Shown here one piece after another: positions 19,535 to 28,789 of a DNA stretch of 64,000 nucleotides (positions are counted from its first letter, which is position 1; every line of letters begins with the position of its first letter). Where the stretch lies: contig NC_087068.1 in NCBI RefSeq assembly GCF_963678635.1, positions 32,552,318 to 32,616,317 of the forward strand. The letters are read 5' to 3'. Under the pieces are notes generated by a model. It was not told the origin of the DNA, did no database searches, and saw nothing but the letters and a program-made list of their open reading frames with translations. The stretch is from Symsagittifera roscoffensis (taxonomy: Eukaryota; Xenacoelomorpha; Acoela; Convolutidae). The translations under genes and the position numbers were made by a program.

Positions 19535-20685
19535 AGACGCTGACGGAAAGGAATCAAGTCCTCGCAGCCACCCTTCGCTCCAATTTGTCTGCTGGTACCC
19601 TTAGATTTAGGAACCAGATGCAAACGGATCAAATTCGCCCGTCGTTACCAAAACGTAATTTGGATTACTTAGTATTGAATGAACCAAATAAAGTCGAAAT
19701 ATTTAGGAAATTTCTAAATAGGAAGTCTGGCAGAGAACTTTTCAAACCTTTTAAGGGCAAAATCGTGCGGATTACTGGGTCCACATACATTTCTGATAAG
19801 GGAAAAGTGATTAAAAGAAGTCATTTGGCGGTACGTCTTAAATCAACCGATCTAAGTTTTTCAGGCAAACAACTAACGCCTGTCAAGAAGGGGCAGAAAC
19901 GCCCCATTGTGTCATCTTCACCGTCATCATCAGAAGACAATCGGCTTCTCAAATAATCGAGTTCTCGCCAACGTATCACAGCTAAAACGGTAAAGATTCC
20001 TGCTCATCCAAAATTCCCATCTCTGCCAACTTCATATACTCCATCTTGTGGCCAAATTGTGTCGACTAAGTCAAAGGAAACTTCAGTCTCGGAGGCTCCA
20101 GGTGTACAGACTATCCCTTCTCCACAACACTCTACTCCAGTAATAGACTTAACAGCATCTTCTTCCACGTCTGGAAATCAAGGAACGGAGGTTCCCATTA
20201 GTATTAAACCAAAGTCACCAATTTCAGTCATAAAAAATCCAGTATGTCCAGACCTCATCCCTATTTCTTCAGACGATGAATCTTCAATTCCGAAATCTCA
20301 AGAAGGAACTTCGACAAATTTGGCAGCATCGGGCTTTCCCACCCACGGCGGTCCCGTCATAATGTCCGAACCGGATGGAAATGTCTCATCCTCTTCGAAT
20401 TCGTCTCGTGCCTCTTCTCGACGGAAAAAACAGACCACATTTTACGGTAGCCCCATCAGACATTCCGTGAATATTACTCAATCACAGTCGATGTCTACAC
20501 CTCCGTCAACTCCTGCTTCGCCGGACAAGAAAGTTCGCTTTGTCGTGGCTGATTCAGAACCGGTGAACCAAGCAGGACAGTCTCTGGTTGTTCTTCCCGA
20601 TAATTCCGAAGGCTTATATCGAAAATTCACACGCTTCCCTAAAAAGAGTTCTTCCGACCATCCATTGCGTCGGTCAGACAAATAA
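19504..20685 (+). pseudogene. Ser/Thr/Pro-rich ORF downstream of integrase, one in-frame stop
   Basis: One reading frame spans 19504-20685 with a single stop at 19954-19956. The first part has a basic, integrase-tail-like region (FKGKIVRITGSTYISDKGK); the second is dominated by Ser, Thr and Pro with repeated acidic SSSED/SSDDESS patches and a basic SRRKKQTTFYG motif. No membrane segment, so not an Env. It is probably the disordered C-terminal tail of Pol; a similar acidic Ser-rich segment follows integrase in the outer element. Confidence 0.55.
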
Positions 20686-20843
20686 AACTTTCGTACCTTC
20701 GATCTAAATAAAACTTGCAAAACTTTCGTTTTCTCACTCAAGTCACATCAGTTAATTTGTAAAACTCTTAGTGTTTATCTGATACAAGAAGTATTGTTTA
20801 TCGTCTGTGAGGGCACATTTAGTTTTTTTTTCTTACTGTAAAG

Positions 20844-20883
20844 AAATTCAAACGTTGTTTGAATTTTTCCCGAGAGGGGGAAA
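20844..20883 (+). promoter_or_regulatory. Hairpin plus polypurine tract before the 3' LTR
   Basis: AAATTCAAAC-GTT-GTTTGAATTT forms a perfect 10-bp stem with a 3-nt loop (20844-20866). It is followed by GAGAGGGGGAAA (20872-20883), the plus-strand priming tract touching the LTR. The hairpin may structure the RNA near the primer; that role is inferred. Confidence 0.6.
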
Positions 20884-21161
20884 TGTGGTGTGGCGTAGTT
20901 TATTAGATTATTATGACGTCATTAGTGTGCTAAACTTGCCTTTTTGTTTATCAAGGTCGTGACCGACCTGCCAATCCTTTATAGATTTATCACTATAAGC
21001 TCTTATTCATTCTGTTACAACTTATGAAAGATTTAAGTTGTATATAAAAGATTTGTCATGACATTATCTAAGTACTGAACTATCTATATTATTTACATTA
21101 CTATTAAACATAAACAAGGAGAATTGATTCTTGTTTTACAACCGTTCTTTGAGTATTCACA
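20884..21161 (+). repeat. 3' LTR of the nested element, with CRE and TATA box
   Basis: Contains TGACGTCA at 20914-20921 and a good TATA box, TATATAAAAG, at 21041-21050. It ends with ATTCACA and is followed by GCTAT, the target-site copy. Preserved better than the 5' LTR in the TATA region. Confidence 0.92.
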
Positions 21162-21700
21162 GCTATAAACAGGCAGGAGATGTCATTCCAAGTTGCGATC
21201 TTATCCACCCGTATCACACAACAACAAACGCTACCCACTTCCAAAACAGACACGTAAGACAAGTAACGGAGGACGATCTGATGGGACACTTGATTAGAGT
21301 AAAAGCAGGCAACAACAACCTGGTCTTTATTGCGGATACAGGATCCCCAACGTCATTCGTAAACAACAAAATTGCTACCGCATCACAAAATTCCGTCAAA
21401 AACGCTAGGAGAATTCAACTGGAGATAAAGACGAAGCGAACAGGTTGGTGTGCTACAGCGGGTACAAAACACTACCTTTTGGAGGGATTATCACCCCAAT
21501 TGCATCAGGAGGCTGGACATTCAACACCGCATCCTTAATCGTGGTAGACGACAAGAGGGCAAACAACCACGATAGAAAAATTTTAACCCTAATTGGCATC
21601 CAATTTCACCAACAAAAACCACGTGGTAAGTCAGCAATTTTTGTCGGGGATGATAACTCATTAGACAAAACAATATCCAACTAGGTAAGAAACAACAGAC
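21162..21700 (+). pseudogene. Protease remnant of the outer Gypsy element
   Basis: The frame carries LVFIADTGSPTSFVNN (about 21323-21370), the retropepsin DTG active site with the expected hydrophobic lead. A change of frame then leads to LTLIGIQFHQQKP, like the protease-RT linker of Gypsy elements. The nested element is inserted just upstream. Frameshifts prevent function. Confidence 0.75.
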
Positions 21701-21763
21701 TTTGGCCTATGGCTCACTACGAAATTCTTAAGCGACTACAGAGCGACTTATATACAGCCATAG

Positions 21764-22490
21764 ATGAGGTGCAATAAACCTTACTGGCGGAGACAAAAAC
21801 CCTTAAACAAGCAATTGATTATGACGGAGAAAATCAATCCACATCCAGGGTCATATCGTAAAGCTCAAAAAAACAAAACTCTTAAACTGGCAATGGATTC
21901 AAAACAAACAAACAAGACACTCCATAAAAACAAATATCAAATGCCAAACATAGACCTCCTCTTCGACAACGTAGCTCAATCGGTACAAGCAGGCAATCCG
22001 AGCTCGGTACTACCTTTTTTCAACTCTTTATCTCCGGTATGCATACAGTAAACTATAACTAAATGATACAACTAGAACGCTGTGTAATTTCAACATATTC
22101 CAAGGCCAAGTGACAGGAATATATCAGTTCCAAATTGGATTCTACGAGCTTATGGATATGCCCGCAGAATTCCAGATAGCCATTGATCTAACATCGATTA
22201 ATGAAAATGACACATTCGCGTCTTAAGATGATGTATTGATTATATCTCACAGAACAGAAGAACACCACATGGAGAAACTGAAAAAGTGTTAGATAAATTA
22301 GATAAAACATGGTCATATCCATAAAAAAGTGCAAATTCTAACGTAGAAAATCGGATTGGCTAGGAATCGTTATCAATGAGTTTGGCACAATACTAATGCA
22401 CAGAAAAACCAAAGCCATAACAAAACTCCTTTATCCGAAAACATTCATGCAATTTCAGGGTTTATGGGTTCCGTCCACCTAGATTAGTAT
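21764..22490 (+). pseudogene. Reverse transcriptase remnant of the outer Gypsy element
   Basis: Pieces in order: LKLAMDSKQTNKTLHKNKYQ (fingers/palm), then after a gap QFQIGFYELMDMPAEFQ and INENDTFAS-stop-DDVLIISH. The catalytic aspartate pair is thus preceded by a stop codon (TAA at about 22226). The thumb-like TKLLYPKTFMQFQG follows. The conserved DLxxAY segment is missing. Clearly dead. Confidence 0.75.
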
Positions 22491-22870
22491 GCGATACCTG
22501 CGGAGACGGAATTGCATCGGGATTCGAACAAGAAGCACCCGATGGCTGGGCTACAATTGCGTATGAATCGTGCTTTCTTAACACATGTCAAAGTAAGTAT
22601 TCCGTGAACGAATTGAAACTACTGGCTGCGGTGCTGGCCGTTGAGCACTTCAAATAGTAATTATGTGGTGGAAGATATACTTTGATTACACATCATCATT
22701 CTCTAGTAGTGCACTCCAAATCAAAAAAACTAACAAAACATATCAAAGCTGTCTAACAAGGTGGATAGACCGCCTGCTACCCTTCGACTTTGATACCAAA
22801 CACCTCCCAGGTAGCAAAATGGGGCTAATCGACTAAAACTTAAGTCACCCAGTGGTCAAGCCTCAACACC
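22491..22870 (+). pseudogene. RNase H remnant of the outer Gypsy element
   Basis: Reads VCDTCGDGIASGFEQ, SVNELKLLAAVLAVEHF, then LITHHHSLVVHSKS, where the usual TDH Asp is His. Stops occur between these motifs. The order RT-RNase H-integrase is conserved with the flanks. Confidence 0.7.
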
Positions 22871-22986
22871 CAGCTTACTCGGATGAACATTTGTCGGAGC
22901 GGTTTTTGAAGATTTCCTAAATTGCTTCGAAATTCAAGAACATCAAAGCATGCTACGGTCCGTACTTTTATAACGTATGAAACCGA

Positions 22987-23760
22987 TTGTCAGTGCGAGA
23001 CAAAATTCTACTCTACGACGAGCGGGCAGTCATTCCTAAGCAACTCAGGCTAATTATTTTAGATTCACTACACTTAAAACACCCAGGCCAGGGCTGTATC
23101 TTAGAGGCGGCTAGACACGTATGGTATCCGTACCTACACAGAGACATTGTAGCAACAGCCGAAAACTGCCAAAATTGCCGAACAAAGGGTAAAAACCTTA
23201 AAGTAATCTCTGGAAACAAAAACTTCACTGCTCTTGATGCGGTGGTGGAACCGAATGAAGAAACCCAGCTGGATTTCGCGGAGCTTCTACCAGATGAAAA
23301 CAGTATAGATGTTTACATACCAGTTGGAGTAGGCCACTGCTAGTGATGTTGTGTCGGCAACATTTGTTGCTAATTATAAAGCGGAAAAATCATAAAACTT
23401 ATGGAAATACATTGTAAACCATGGAGTGCCTCGACGCATTCGTTGCGACTAAGTCCAAGGGCACAGATCGAAAAAATTTATGATATACTGCAAAAACTGA
23501 ATAACATTAAATTAAAAATCGCACCGGTCGACGACCACCGCTCAATGGGTATGGTCGAAAGATTAATTACAACATTGAAAACTAGACTGTCACTCATCAA
23601 AGTCGGCCAAAATAAATCAGCGTCAGATGTGGCTGAATTAAACAAAACGCTGCGTATTACACCGAATGCTACCAGAAAATTGCGATCGAATGCTTGCACC
23701 ATTTGAAGCCAATTATGGGCGTAAGCCCAACACACCACTAAGTATTGTTTGCCAATCAAA
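22987..23760 (+). pseudogene. Integrase remnant of the outer Gypsy element
   Basis: The frame 22987-23343 has the HHCC domain (LDSLHLKHPGQG ... CQNCRTKGKNLK) and the first catalytic part (TQLDFAELLPD). It stops at 23341; a shifted frame at 23401-23706 contains VDDHRSMGMVERLITTLKTR with the catalytic Glu. The middle with the second Asp is damaged. Similar in layout to the nested element's integrase but a separate lineage by sequence. Confidence 0.75.
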
Positions 23761-23798
23761 CAAAGCGTCTAACTTCTTAATGGGAAAACTCAAAAATT

Positions 23799-24947
23799 TT
23801 GTTTTTAGACGAAAATTTTTTTTCTAAACCTGTACTACCGGCCGAAGCAATGTGGAATTGGGAACAAAATAGCGAAGACGAGCTGAATCTTGTGTATAAA
23901 GAACAGTTCCCCTACCTACCCGAACCAACAAACAACCCACTGGTGGAGGATACAGTCCCAGAAAACGCAATCACAACCGACTGGAAATACAGTCAAAAGC
24001 CAGAGAAAGAAAAGAAAACAACAACGGACACCTTGATCTTGTCAGAAAAACCAATTAGCCTGGATAGCAGCGATGAGGAATTTGATCAGAGACTGAAAAA
24101 TTTTTCTTACAATAGGTGCGCATCTACCTTTAAAAAACATACCACACGATATGGTAAAGGTAACACAATAGTTTCTGGCGGAAAATCCAAAAATTGACAT
24201 GGCAACACTAAGAACACTAAATCCAATCCGTTAGCTAACCGCACAGAAAAAAAAATTGGAAAGGGTGCCTCTTGTCTTCGTAAAAGATCGATTTGAGGGA
24301 CCACAACGCAATTTTGACCCCAAACTGCGAAAGCGTATCGAACAAGTAGCTAGAAAATCCGGGACAATATCTCGCAAAAGCAAAAGCCCTGGGGTGTTCT
24401 AAAACGGATCTACCAATAACTACTCACTGCGTGGATAGAACAAAAGACTGCGTAGAAACTGGAGGACGGTAAACAGCCGCGCGTTATTAGGCACAAAAGC
24501 CCAGACTTTGTAGCATATAAAGCGTCCACCGCCAAAAAACATTGAAGAAATAATAGACAGGCAATGAACAGACAAGAACTCGAACTCCAACGGATATTCA
24601 AATCAGTTATGACAAAAGCCAAATAAGCCCAAATCGAAAAACAAAGGAAAAAAAGGAGGAACTAACATCCCAACTAGACAAAAATAACGCGACATGTCAA
24701 TCTCCTTGTCATCGAACGACTCCGAACTACGAGAAACCAGTAACAACTACGTAAAACTGTCGCCCCAAAAACCAGCCGCTAGCCGCAAAACTCATCGACC
24801 TCAAACGCATGCCGGTCGAAAATATCACCATAGGCTGTCGACATTCTACAAGGACTAGAACCAGTACCCTAGCCAAAAAATTCGAAAACGCAATCCCGAT
24901 TAATCAAATCGACGACACAACCACTCGATCATACAACACGGTTGCTT
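23799..24947 (+). pseudogene. Acidic Ser-rich tail and decayed 3' coding region of the outer element
   Basis: A 132-codon frame (23799-24197) includes WNWEQNSEDELN and ISLDSSDEEFDQR. Acidic Ser clusters after integrase parallel the nested element. Beyond 24200 only short Lys/Arg/Gln-rich frames with many stops remain; nothing recognisable. Confidence 0.45.
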
Positions 24948-25190
24948 TCAATTTTTCTGTGGGAACACAAATTGATTCGAAGTCAAGGATTGCTACATTA
25001 CCAAATAGTTTCTGATCTTCAGTGTAAGGAATGTTGAATCAGTCCAGTTTCTCAAAATTTTGTTTCTCGTAGTGTGTACGCGTTTTTGAGATAAATATGT
25101 CGCACTCTATCTTTACATCTGATTATATGTTTTTTGAAAACATCTGATCTTTTAAAGAAACAGTCACAGCTAGGATATCGGAAACACAAT
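24948..25190 (-). pseudogene. Polinton DNA polymerase B fragment inside the outer Gypsy element
   Basis: On the minus strand this aligns by eye with the N-terminal zinc-finger/exonuclease region of the Polinton polymerase at 33640-33890. Shared landmarks are the cysteine/His region, RCKDRVRHI, the FNIPYTED-like segment and VAILDFESICVPTE with the ExoI DFES motif. It is diverged from that copy and has frame breaks. It occupies the space between the integrase tail and the 3' LTR. Confidence 0.75.
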
Positions 25191-25754
25191 AGGCAACATT
25201 ACGCCTACTGAACTATTCCAAACGGAGGACACACAATTCCATGCAAACCCAAGCCATGAAGACACACAGGCATATCAATTGACATCGAATGCATTGAAGC
25301 CATTTTAAATCAGAAAATTCCAGAGAACATACGAGCGGAACAAACCACTACGTACTAAGAACCACAAGAAGGACAGAACAAAGAATACCACAATCAGCCC
25401 CGACGACAGCTATTGCATTCGTCGTCACAAAAAGTGGTCAGCTGAAGGTACGTACTTGACCGACCATAACAATTACAACATATCCGAGCATCAAATTTCT
25501 AAAAGACATCGATTCGCACCAAGTTCGATTCCCAAAACAAAGTTAGAGGAAAACCCGACTGAAAGCAAAGAGCCACAAAATTGGACAAAAACGAACTAGT
25601 ACGGAGCAGAAAGCGATCGAAGCGACGCCAACAGCGGAAAGCCTCAGTAAGGAAAAAACTTCGGTGACAGGACTCGAAAAGAACACCACAGGAACACACA
25701 TCCCGGAAAAAGCAGATTTAAGATGATGTCATCATATCCGAAAAAGGGGGGATA
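25191..25754 (+). other. Non-coding 3' region of the outer element, ending in polypurine tract
   Basis: No recognised gene. The final bases 25741-25751 are A5G6, the expected plus-strand primer next to the 3' LTR. Confidence 0.5.
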
Positions 25755-26027
25755 TTATCCATACAGATATATGGGATATCCATGGAAAACTGTCAGTACT
25801 AAAACACAGAACTTTAGCTCTGTTTAATAAACATACTTGATACAACAAGGACTTAACTTAAACATATAGATGTCTAATCTGTTTGAATACTTACAAAAGC
25901 GTAATCATTAGCTATCTATGAGTCTCTAACTCTCTCATGATTTCGAGGTCAGATTCGTATCAGACATAACTATAACTGAATGAATTTAAGTTGCAAATCT
26001 TCATATTTTTTTTACTTATTAACAGCT
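25755..26027 (+). repeat. 3' LTR of the outer Gypsy element
   Basis: Pairs with 15387-15668. Begins TTATCCATACAG and ends TTAACAGCT; contains the CTCTCATGATTTCGAGGTC and CGTATCAGACATAACT blocks. Confidence 0.8.
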
Positions 26028-26449
26028 CCTACTTAATGTCTAGAATGATAAAAAATAAAGTTCAAAGTTGTCATGATTTTTTAAAGTTTTTTGGTTGCAT
26101 TGGTTGGATTATGTTCTTCAATGCATTGAGCTCTTCTTTAAATTTGTCTTCGTGTGCTTGCTTAAAGATTGAATTTTTTTCAGCTGTTGTGTCGCCATTC
26201 ATCAAGTCGGTCGTCATGCTTCTTCATTTGGCTGATCGAATAATTTTTCTTCAAATGACCTATATGCACGCCAAGCCTGGCTTCGAAAAAGCAAAAAATA
26301 GTGTTTTACCGTCACAGAGTCTGAAGACAAACGTTTTTAAAGTTAAAGGTTGAAGTTACACTGGAATGCAATATCAATTTAAGCATATGAACTTTTTCGA
26401 CAGTTGAGTTTAATGCAAACCGTTGCGAACAAAGGTGAACTGTTGTTAC

Positions 26450-26612
26450 CACTTGAGGTTCTCCTTGAAGCAGTTGGCTCTGTGTACGGTTCCATTGGGT
26501 AGAATGAGGGCAGTATGGATGAAGGGACCCTCCACGTTGAAGACTACCCCTTTGCACCCCACCAGAGAGCTGCATCCCACGCTTGCTGGCTCCTCGTCCA
26601 ACCAGTGCAGAC
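26450..26612 (-). CDS. Host-like exon (partial gene)
   Basis: A GC-richer island in AT-rich DNA. On the minus strand it reads in one frame from an AG acceptor (CTTAAG|G) to a possible GT donor (AAGTG|GTAAC) and includes WLDEEPASVGCSSLVGC and NVEGPFIHTALILPNGTVH. No stop inside. It follows two other exon candidates in the same orientation, so it is probably the third of a multi-exon gene. Domain not recognised. Confidence 0.45.
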
Positions 26613-26892
26613 CTTAAGCAACTAGAGTAATCATCAAATCCGATCTAATCACCGATCTAATCAATGAGTTTTTGATTTAGTAACAGTTGATTATGACGTT
26701 GATTTTGTTCTTCTGAGGATCATTTCAGCAAAATTAGAGTATAAAGAGATGGATGGTTGATTTTTATGACTGAATCTAAATTTTATGCTTGAATGAGAAT
26801 GTTAAAAATGAGGCCAATATGAGAACTGTGGTATCCAGTTCGTTCAACTGACGTATCAACTGACGTATCATATATTCTAAGTAAAAACTGAC

Positions 26893-27106
26893 CCGTGTGC
26901 TGTTTGTCGTCCACTGTAATCTGCACCCTGTCCCCACAGCATATCTGCAACTCCTCCCTCTCCCCAACCCTCTGCAGTGCCTGCGAGTTGATGTAGAACC
27001 CCCTCCCATTATTGTACGACACCATCGCATCTCCGTCCTTGTCAAAGCCTGCATAAGTCACAGTCACGTTAGTGTTTGTCATACAGTCACGGATACCGTC
27101 AAAGGA
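26893..27106 (-). CDS. Host-like exon, SH3_15-like repeat second half
   Basis: Minus-strand frame VTVTYAGFDKDGDAMVSYN, then NGRGFYINSQALQRV, then CGDRVQITVDDKQ. The DGD...NGR-aromatic...L order fits the second half of a Mind-bomb SH3_15 (REP) repeat, and GDRVQI begins the next repeat. It ends at a donor CACGG|GTCAGT; the acceptor is uncertain (27048 or near 27106). Confidence 0.45.
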
Positions 27107-27432
27107 CAGTAAGAAATTGCTTACACCTCGTTTTTACTGGATTCTAATAAAATTCCAGCGAAGTCCTTCCGACATAAATTATTTTAAGACGTTTTAATGA
27201 CCAGATATATTAAGTTTCATTTTGAAATTTGTTCTATCAACTTTTTGAGTTGTTGTATTATGTGCTTATTTGGCTTGCTAAATGATGCGAACTTTTTTGT
27301 AGTTCCCATGGAATTTACTCAAGCTATTTTTTCCAACTTGGTCGAATTATAAATGCTGACTTTGTTTAAACGAACAGTTCCGAATGTTTCAGAGCAATTC
27401 AGAAAATGGTAGTTGAGAAGGGTTAAACTAAC

Positions 27433-27597
27433 ATTCTAGCAGGAGGTGCCTGTCCAGGATATAATCCATCTCCTCATTGTAGCCTCCGTGTCCCTTCTGG
27501 AGGATCTGTAGCCTCTGCTTATTCACCCCCACCTTCACCTTCTCCCCCGGACACAGACCCCCCTGGGGCACGAAGGAGAGCTTGCCCGAGCTGGATC
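27433..27597 (-). CDS. Host-like exon with GHGG motif (Mind-bomb SH3_15-like)
   Basis: From acceptor GGGGGTAG|G to donor AAT|GTTAGT the frame reads FVPQGGLCPGEKVKVGVNKQ and LQILQKGHGGYNEEMDYI. G-x-x-V-x-V...LQxGHGG(W/Y)xxxM is the first half of the SH3_15 repeat of Mind-bomb-type E3 ubiquitin ligases. With the following exon it reconstitutes the repeat order. The full gene (ZZ, ankyrin, RING) is not in view, so the family call is tentative. Confidence 0.5.
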
Positions 27598-28789
27598 CTA
27601 CCCCCATTATTAGTTAACAACAACTCAACAAAAATAGACGAGAAAACTAAGCTCGCTCGGACACAAATGTATAGCAGAGAATAATATTCAATCGTTTTTG
27701 TACCAATTTGAAAGGCATTATTAATCCAAATCAACTGAAGTTATATCAGTTTTTACATGTTTTGTCGAGCTGATTTTGTACAAACGATGTTTTAGTATTA
27801 CACCATCTATAAGTTATGAGTTCCAGAATGTTTTAGAACCAAACTGAATTATCATGGTTCTGTATCTGCGTGTAGTGGTGAAAGTAACAATAAAATATAC
27901 ATTGTAGTTCAAACAAACCTGCCTTGAAGAAACAAATATTCACTTTCTCATGATGTCGACATCTCACAACTTTCTTTTAACTACCATATATAAATAATTT
28001 TATTCATGCAATTCCGTACGTACAGAAAACTGCGCGTAGTATGATAAGCTTTTTCCATTTATAAAAACTTTACGACTAAAATTTTTCCATAAAAATTGTT
28101 TTTTGAACTTCGCTTTATACTTCTATGTTTGCTCCAAGAAAAAAATAAACTTGGATTTGCTCATATAAAAAAACCGGAAAGTTAGGTCGCAATAATCTCG
28201 CAAATTGCAGTTTGAGATTTGACTTCAAGGGCATGGCAACAATTAGTAGCGGTAAAAGCTTTGATCAGATCAAAAGAAATTAGATGAAAAGGTTAAAGTA
28301 AAGAACTAAAAACCGAAATTGAATGAGAGGCCCTCAAGTTGCTTGAGAATATTATTGTTAGTAGTAGTATATGTTGAGGCGTAAGTGAGGAGGAGGGGGG
28401 AGGGTGAGCGGTGACCTTTATGTATTAAATTAGGGAATGGAGTATCCGGTCACCAACCAATGTATTAAGATAGCGAATGGATTTCCTATGTATTAAGATG
28501 GGTTATAGGTTTTACCATAGGTTTGAGATGGTAAGTTTCAGAAAAATTTTTCGGCGCCAATCCGATAGGGCATAGTTTTCTCAAAGGACTAAGATATTTT
28601 TTTGATATTGTTCTAAACCATTTGAGTTTATATTTAAAGTGTCTGAAACTATGCTGAAACCTAACTGAAGCGCCGAAGAAGAAATGAAGTTTTTCATTAA
28701 AAAAATTAAACTAGTGTAAATTGTCATATTACAGTTGAAAAGTTGAATAACATAAAAATCCTTGCATCGTACAAAATTTTACTGCAGTT
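27598..28789. other. Intergenic or intronic sequence
   Basis: No recognisable coding. Contains three loose copies of a TGTATTAA(G/A)AT-GGGAATGGA-like phrase around 28418-28510. Otherwise plain AT-rich DNA. Confidence 0.4.

Larger units (their letters stand above)
16862..21161 (+). mobile_element. Nested LTR retrotransposon lacking protease, RT and RNase H
   Basis: LTRs of 291 bp (16862-17152) and 278 bp (20884-21161) differ by one 13-bp indel and a handful of substitutions. Both start TGTGGTGTGG and end ATTCACA. Flanking bases GCTAG/GCTAT are an almost perfect 5-bp target duplication. The 5' LTR is followed at once by TGGCGCAGCC, a primer-binding-site-like sequence, and the 3' LTR is preceded by a purine tract. 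Internally gag with zinc knuckles passes directly to integrase and a Ser-rich tail; the ~2 kb expected to encode protease, RT and RNase H is missing. It is therefore a deletion derivative that would need enzymes in trans. Confidence 0.9.
15387..26027 (+). mobile_element. Decayed Ty3/Gypsy retrotransposon split by a nested element
   Basis: Two direct repeats of ~280 bp (near 15387-15668 and 25755-26027) match along their length, including TTATCCATACAGATATAT at the start, GTCTCTCATGATTTCGAGGT-like blocks in the middle and AACAGCT at the end. Between them, in Gypsy order, lie gag-like, protease, RT, RNase H and integrase remnants, all with stops or frameshifts. A polypurine tract (AAAAAGGGGGG, 25741-25751) precedes the 3' LTR. 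Removing the nested element (16862-21161) leaves about 6.3 kb, a normal Gypsy length. LTR divergence and broken frames make it much older than its insert. Exact LTR ends are uncertain by a few bases. Confidence 0.85.
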
